From contig JARKQH010000284.1 of the NCBI GenBank assembly GCA_029974925.1, positions 1 through 39,723 of the forward strand: a stretch of 39,723 nucleotides of DNA, written 5' to 3'. Every line of letters begins with the position of its first letter. The first letter of the stretch is position 1. Shown piece by piece: positions 35,816 through 39,723 of this stretch. Made by a program: the position numbers and the translations under genes. This stretch comes from Verrucomicrobiota bacterium. Its GTDB lineage: Bacteria; Verrucomicrobiota; Verrucomicrobiia; Limisphaerales; UBA8199. Under the pieces are notes generated by a model, which saw only the letters and a program-made list of their open reading frames with translations, was not told where the DNA came from and ran no database searches.

Positions 35816-38800
35816 CGCGGCAACACCACGACCCGGTAAAACCCCGCGGGCCCGGCCAGGGTGTTGGTGAACCGTGCCTGCCCTGTGCTGGCAACGATGT
35901 CTGGCGTCAGGTCATTCCACTGACCCGTCCCGAGCTGTTCGCGGTATTGCACCCGGTACCCCTGGCCCGGAATCGCGCTCCAGCTCAACACCACACTCCC
36001 CGCCTCCACCCCGCCGGTTTGAAGCGCCGGCCGTGGCGCGACCTGGATATTAAAGGTTCGGCTGGCGCTGAGCGGGGGCGTCCCATTGTCCTCGACCCGC
36101 ACGGTTACGGGGTGGACCAGGTTGGCTTGGGCATCCCCAGGGGTCCAGTGGAACAAACCGGACACCGGGTCAATCCCAGCGCCCGCCGGAGCCCCCGGAC
36201 TGAGACTGTAAGTGAGGGTGTTGGCCGGCAGGTCGCCATCCGTGCCCTGGCAATCAATGGCCAGCGCCGTGCCCGCATGCACGGCCTGATCGCTGATCAA
36301 CGGCAGCGCCGGTGCACTGTTCACCTCGGCAACCGTCACGCTGAAGCTGTTCGTAGCGCGGAGCGCGCCCGGACTGTCGTCCGTTGCCACAAGGGACACC
36401 CCGTAGGTGCCGGGCCCATCGCTCTCGGTCGGGGTCCAGGTGAAGAGCCCCGTGACAGGATTCACCGCGGCGCCCGCCGGCGCGCCGGGAGCCAGGGAAT
36501 ACGTGACGGACCGGTCCGTCACCACCGCGAAGTTGTCCAAATAGAGGTTATACACGCCCAGGCCGGCCATCGGCACAATCGCCAGGTGTTCCAACACCCC
36601 CAGACCCGAGGCGGTGGAGAGCACGCCATTCCCACCCGTGAAGCTGAAAACCGGCTCGTGGGGAAGATCAAACGTCAAGGTGGTCCAATTGCTGGCCGCA
36701 ACCACCCGCGTGGGCACCGGCGCGGTGCCGGATTTCCCGGTCGCCCCCACCCACTCAATACTGCTGCCGCTGGTGCCGCCGTCCGCACCAATCGCGGTGC
36801 CGGCGGGGGTAACGGTTTCGCGGCAGCCCACCGCAATCCCGATCGGCTTGTCCGTATAAATGTCGAAGCGCAACTTGCGGGTGAAATCAATCACCGGGTT
36901 GGGCAGCGTGGCCGCCCCGGAAGTCGTCAGCCGCAGCCACGGGTCGCTGGCATTGGTAAACTGGCAACTGACCCGCAGCACCAAACCGGTGCCGTGTCCG
37001 TTCGTCACGTAGGTGTCCGTGACCGCCGCCAGGTCCGGGGCCGACCCCACAAATGACGAGGTGGACCCCGAATATCGCGGATAACGGAACAGCACCACGC
37101 CGTTGGCCGTTTCGCTTATGAACGGCTCAAAATCCGTGATCAATTGGATGCCTTCGGAGGCCGTGGCGACGGCCGGCAGCGACAGCGTGTCCAGCTCGGC
37201 GACGGCCTGGGAACCGATGGGATTCCAAACGGGCGGCATCCCTGGCGTCGTGGCCCCGGCCACCGCGCCGTAACCACTGGCCCCGCCGGCGTTGTAAGCC
37301 TGCACCCGATAAAACCACGTGCTGCCCGGTGCCAGGTTCCGGTCTGAAAAGCTCACCGTGTTGGCGTCCAGCGTGGCCAGACGTATCCAGGGGCCGGTGC
37401 TGGCCGGAGCGCGCTCGACCCGGAATCCGGCCTCCACGTCGTCGCTGTCCGTCCAGCTCAAGTTGATTTGCGACGGGCTCACGGCCGTCGCGGTCAGGCC
37501 GCCGGGCGCCGCCGGGACCGAGAAAACCCGCTCGAGATAGTTCTCCGCGGACCATCCAATGGTCGGCCCGGCATCGTTCCATTGCACCTGGTACCACGTG
37601 AACCCTTTGCCATCATTGGTCACAACCACCGGACCGCCAAGGATCACCCCGGTTGCGCCCGCCGCCTTGGTGGTGACCAGCGCGCAGGCCGTTCCGTTGG
37701 TAATCGTCCCCCCGGCGCACGCGCGCACATCCAGCGTTTTGAGCGCCTTCACATCGTCCCCAACCACCAGGCTCGCTCCTTTGACGAAGGAAAGCGTCGG
37801 GTAATAGTGCTGCACAATCCAGGTCCAGCTCCGGCGCGGATAGCCGTTCGGCGTCGCGTCGCTGGTCGTCCGCCCCGCCATTCGCCGCCCCGTCGCCCAA
37901 CGCGCCGTGCCCCACTGGCACATGCCTCGTCCATGCCCGTACGTGGTTTCGCCCGCGCAGACCGGATCGTATAAACAGCCGCCGGTGGGGGCGGTGAAAC
38001 CGTCGCCGCAGCTCGCGCCCAGTTGGTTGTTCTCCGCCGAGTACTCCGTGCCGGCAATCGCCGTGCCCGAGAGCAGCACCCAGTCCGCCGTGTAAGTGAC
38101 CGCCCGGTCGGTGAGGGAATTGAAGTTGGCCGGGTTGTAAACCTGGCAGGCGCTGGTGCCGCAAATGTCATACGTGCTGGTGCTCCCGGCGTTGTTGATC
38201 CGGCTGATCGCGTAACATCGGGCCGCCACCGCCCCGGCGTTCAAACTGTTGCTTCCCCCCAAAATGTTGCCCCAGCTTGCAATCCATTCCGAAGGCAGCA
38301 CCGCCCGCGTGTAATACGTCAGGCTCACGTAATCAATCGTCACGTTGTCCGACCGCAGCACCCGGATGTTGCGCGGCACCCGCACGGTCGCGTTGGTCGC
38401 CGCGGTGGCAAATTGAATTAGCGGTTCGTCAGCAGCCGGCGCCTCGCCGGACTCGACCGTCTCGGTATCGCTCCCCGGCCCGGCCGCCGGCGCACCGGTC
38501 GTTCCCGGCGCCCGCCGCCGCGACAGACTCTCGTCCACCACCACACGGCCCCCGCCCCGCTCCAGCCGAATGCGGTAGGTCCAGTCCCCCCGCGACCACA
38601 GCTCCAAAGGCCGGCGCTCTTCCGTCCGGTAACCCGCTTTCTCGAATTCCAGACCGGCCTCCTGGCCCGCCGCCGGCACCGGCACGTGCAGTCGGAAGAA
38701 CCCCCGCCGGTCGCTGGCCGCGGCAACCCCGCTGGGCCATGACTTGACGACAACTCCCGCCAGCGGCGCGCCCGAATCCTCGTCCACAATGAAGCCCTGA

Positions 38801-39267
38801 ATGAGGGTCGCCCCCTCGCGCACCAGGCCGGCTATGACATCCGGATGCAGCTCCGCCGGCTCTTCCACCGGGTCCAGCAGAAACTGCAGCCGATACGGGT
38901 TGTCCGCCTCCAGTTGAAACTCGCCAGCCACCGGCCGGTAACCTTCCGCCATCGCCCGCAACGCGTAACGCCCGCGCGGAAGCCGCAACGCCGCGCGCCC
39001 CGCCGCGTTGACGTCCTCCCGCCGCAGGCGCGTCTCAGGCTGCCCGGCGCCCAACCCCCGGGCGGCCACCTCTTCCGGCTGCACCGCGTAACCCGTGGCG
39101 CTGTCCAGGAACCGGAGTTGGACACCTGGGTGAGTCGGACTGGCCGCCAACTCCGACGCGCTGTCTCGTGCCCAAGCTTCGTACAAGCCCGTTTGCACCG
39201 CCGCCCAAACAGCCATCACCGCCCAGCCCTTACCAGACAAAATCGAAGTCAAAACGCGGAAAAACAT
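35812..39267 (-). CDS. Large secreted multidomain protein with SpoIID/LytB domain
   Basis: The 1151-residue frame starts at ATG 39267 (GAGGA ten bases upstream); signal sequence GWAVMAVWAAVQTGLYEAWA. Order: two carboxypeptidase-regulatory/PEGA-like domains (about 48-250); a Pro/Gly/Ala linker; SpoIID/LytB domain (about 310-490) with YTRAVLPSEWIASWG, AVAARCYAISRI, CQVYNP and GHGRGMCQWGT; an SH3-like segment; FnIII (about 584-672); an Ig-like domain (677-705 plus 917-975) split by a beta-sandwich (706-916, from LITDFEPF to LYLDNFAVV); a second Ig-like domain (980-1075); and a C-terminal beta region with LSWSAIPGQGYRVQYREQ, common in secreted verrucomicrobial proteins. SpoIID domains cleave or bind peptidoglycan glycan strands. 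The glutamate in PSEW is at the position of the SpoIID catalytic Glu. Likely a cell-wall-acting or adhesive exported protein; substrate unknown. Confidence 0.85.
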   Translation of the reverse strand: MFFRVLTSILSGKGWAVMAVWAAVQTGLYEAWARDSASELAASPTHPGVQLRFLDSATGYAVQPEEVAARGLGAGQPETRLRREDVNAAGRAALRLPRGRYALRAMAEGYRPVAGEFQLEADNPYRLQFLLDPVEEPAELHPDVIAGLVREGATLIQGFIVDEDSGAPLAGVVVKSWPSGVAAASDRRGFFRLHVPVPAAGQEAGLEFEKAGYRTEERRPLELWSRGDWTYRIRLERGGGRVVVDESLSRRRAPGTTGAPAAGPGSDTETVESGEAPAADEPLIQFATAATNATVRVPRNIRVLRSDNVTIDYVSLTYYTRAVLPSEWIASWGNILGGSNSLNAGAVAARCYAISRINNAGSTSTYDICGTSACQVYNPANFNSLTDRAVTYTADWVLLSGTAIAGTEYSAENNQLGASCGDGFTAPTGGCLYDPVCAGETTYGHGRGMCQWGTARWATGRRMAGRTTSDATPNGYPRRSWTWIVQHYYPTLSFVKGASLVVGDDVKALKTLDVRACAGGTITNGTACALVTTKAAGATGVILGGPVVVTNDGKGFTWYQVQWNDAGPTIGWSAENYLERVFSVPAAPGGLTATAVSPSQINLSWTDSDDVEAGFRVERAPASTGPWIRLATLDANTVSFSDRNLAPGSTWFYRVQAYNAGGASGYGAVAGATTPGMPPVWNPIGSQAVAELDTLSLPAVATASEGIQLITDFEPFISETANGVVLFRYPRYSGSTSSFVGSAPDLAAVTDTYVTNGHGTGLVLRVSCQFTNASDPWLRLTTSGAATLPNPVIDFTRKLRFDIYTDKPIGIAVGCRETVTPAGTAIGADGGTSGSSIEWVGATGKSGTAPVPTRVVAASNWTTLTFDLPHEPVFSFTGGNGVLSTASGLGVLEHLAIVPMAGLGVYNLYLDNFAVVTDRSVTYSLAPGAPAGAAVNPVTGLFTWTPTESDGPGTYGVSLVATDDSPGALRATNSFSVTVAEVNSAPALPLISDQAVHAGTALAIDCQGTDGDLPANTLTYSLSPGAPAGAGIDPVSGLFHWTPGDAQANLVHPVTVRVEDNGTPPLSASRTFNIQVAPRPALQTGGVEAGSVVLSWSAIPGQGYRVQYREQLGTGQWNDLTPDIVASTGQARFTNTLAGPAGFYRVVVLPR

Positions 39268-39620
39268 TGGGACAGGTCCTCTTGTCGGCCAACACACTTC
39301 ATACTGCATGCCAGAATCTAACCTCAATCCCCAACGAAGCAATCACGCATCCCGCAGACAAGCGCGCGGCAATCCATCGAACCCTGTGACTCCCTCGCGC
39401 CCGCCGTGCGAATCCCCCGAATGAAGTGCCTGAGCCGTATCCAGGCAGGTCCCACGACCCGGATGGCGCCGAGGGCATGGACGTAAAGAGGTGGGAGGGG
39501 ATTGCCGCCGGGGGCGTCGCTGCTGCTGCGAACTGATTCTGGCCGGCGTTCCGGAACACCGTTTGGCCGGCCTGCAATCCGTACTGCTATCCTGAAAAGT
39601 TTTGTTTTTTTGCGAACATT
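39268..39620. other. 353-base intergenic region
   Basis: No recognised gene. A minus-strand frame at 39299-39577 has no family features and I judge it non-coding. Two inverted repeats are visible: TGCCTG/CAGGCA near 39428-39448, and GGCCGGC (39541-39547) with GCCGGCC (39566-39572) enclosing the palindrome GTTCCGGAAC. A T-rich stretch lies at 39599-39611. The region should contain the promoter of the SpoIID-like gene. Confidence 0.4.
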
Positions 39621-39723
39621 TTAGGCCGCCATTTTCGTAAGATCTTCAACGCTAGCATTCCGCGCGGTCAATAGAGCGGTGATAACGCGACGGCCTTTGG
39701 CTGAGACGTGGTACAAATGCCTT
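39621..39723 (-). CDS. C-terminal end of a gene cut by the window edge (winged-helix-like tail)
   Basis: On the minus strand one frame enters from the right edge and ends at TAA (39623-39621). The last 33 residues include HLYHVSAKGRRVITALLTAR and end LTKMAA. The Y.VS.KGR..I.ALL pattern looks like the last strand and helix of a winged helix-turn-helix. The other two frames have earlier stops. Too short to name a family. Confidence 0.5.
   Translation of the reverse strand, partial: RHLYHVSAKGRRVITALLTARNASVEDLTKMAA

Noticed and set aside
39541-39572. GGCCGGC inverted repeat as a terminator
   Set aside because: There is a strong stem but no T-tract directly after it on either strand; recorded only as an inverted repeat.
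39299-39577. 92-codon minus-strand frame upstream of the SpoIID-like gene
   Set aside because: No family features, no ribosome binding site, and it overlaps the likely promoter region; probably non-coding.

Overview
The window is GC-rich bacterial chromosome and looks like a member of the Verrucomicrobiota, probably close to the Pedosphaera/Limisphaera group. This placement is an inference. It rests on a PEP-CTERM sorting tail, a large multidomain secreted protein with Ig-like repeats and a C-terminal beta region of the kind common in this phylum, alanine/lysine-rich extensions on several ribosomal proteins, and long Pro/Ala-rich periplasmic proteins. There are no rRNA or tRNA genes, no CRISPR array and no intact mobile element.

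Left part (1-16193), mostly housekeeping genes in small units on both strands: the N-terminal part of a membrane PAS/GAF sensor (minus, cut by the window edge), hisH, sodA with its own promoter and terminator, glnS, a PEP-CTERM surface protein, lysA, a Pro/Ala-rich periplasmic protein with four helical repeats and a SHOCT-like tail, a YjbQ-family protein, a membrane-anchored TPR protein followed by ugd and a MutT-type Nudix gene, a DUF5679 zinc-ribbon gene followed directly by an unusual double-domain nucleoside diphosphate kinase, an acyl-CoA synthetase, and RNase D.

Middle part (16262-29890): one long minus-strand ribosomal operon reading rplB-rpsS-rplV-rpsC-rplP-rpmC-rpsQ-rplN-rplX-rplE-rpsN-rpsH-rplF-rplR-rpsE-rplO-secY-map-infA-rpmJ-rpsM-rpsK-rpsD-rpoA-rplQ. 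It has a candidate extended -10 promoter and structured leader upstream of rplB and an intrinsic terminator after rplQ. Three points depart from the textbook order: the genes for S10, L3, L4 and L23 are not upstream of rplB; rpmD (L30) is missing between rpsE and rplO; and map runs 40 bases into infA in another frame. S11 carries a roughly 77-residue N-terminal extension, and S5, L17 and S17 have smaller ones.

Right part (30001-39723): secreted or envelope functions. These are a GH51 alpha-L-arabinofuranosidase, a tricorn-type S41 protease with a highly charged linker, a small TMEM14-family membrane protein and, convergent with it, a 1151-residue secreted protein with carboxypeptidase-regulatory-like N-terminal domains, a SpoIID/LytB domain, FnIII and Ig-like domains. 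One of its Ig-like domains is split by a beta-sandwich of about 210 residues. The last 103 bases are the C-terminal end of a minus-strand gene cut by the window edge.

I see no obvious new defence or secretion system. The observations most worth following up are the NDPK with a degenerate N-terminal domain beside DUF5679, the nested-domain SpoIID protein, the repeat-plus-SHOCT periplasmic protein, and the changes to the ribosomal operon.
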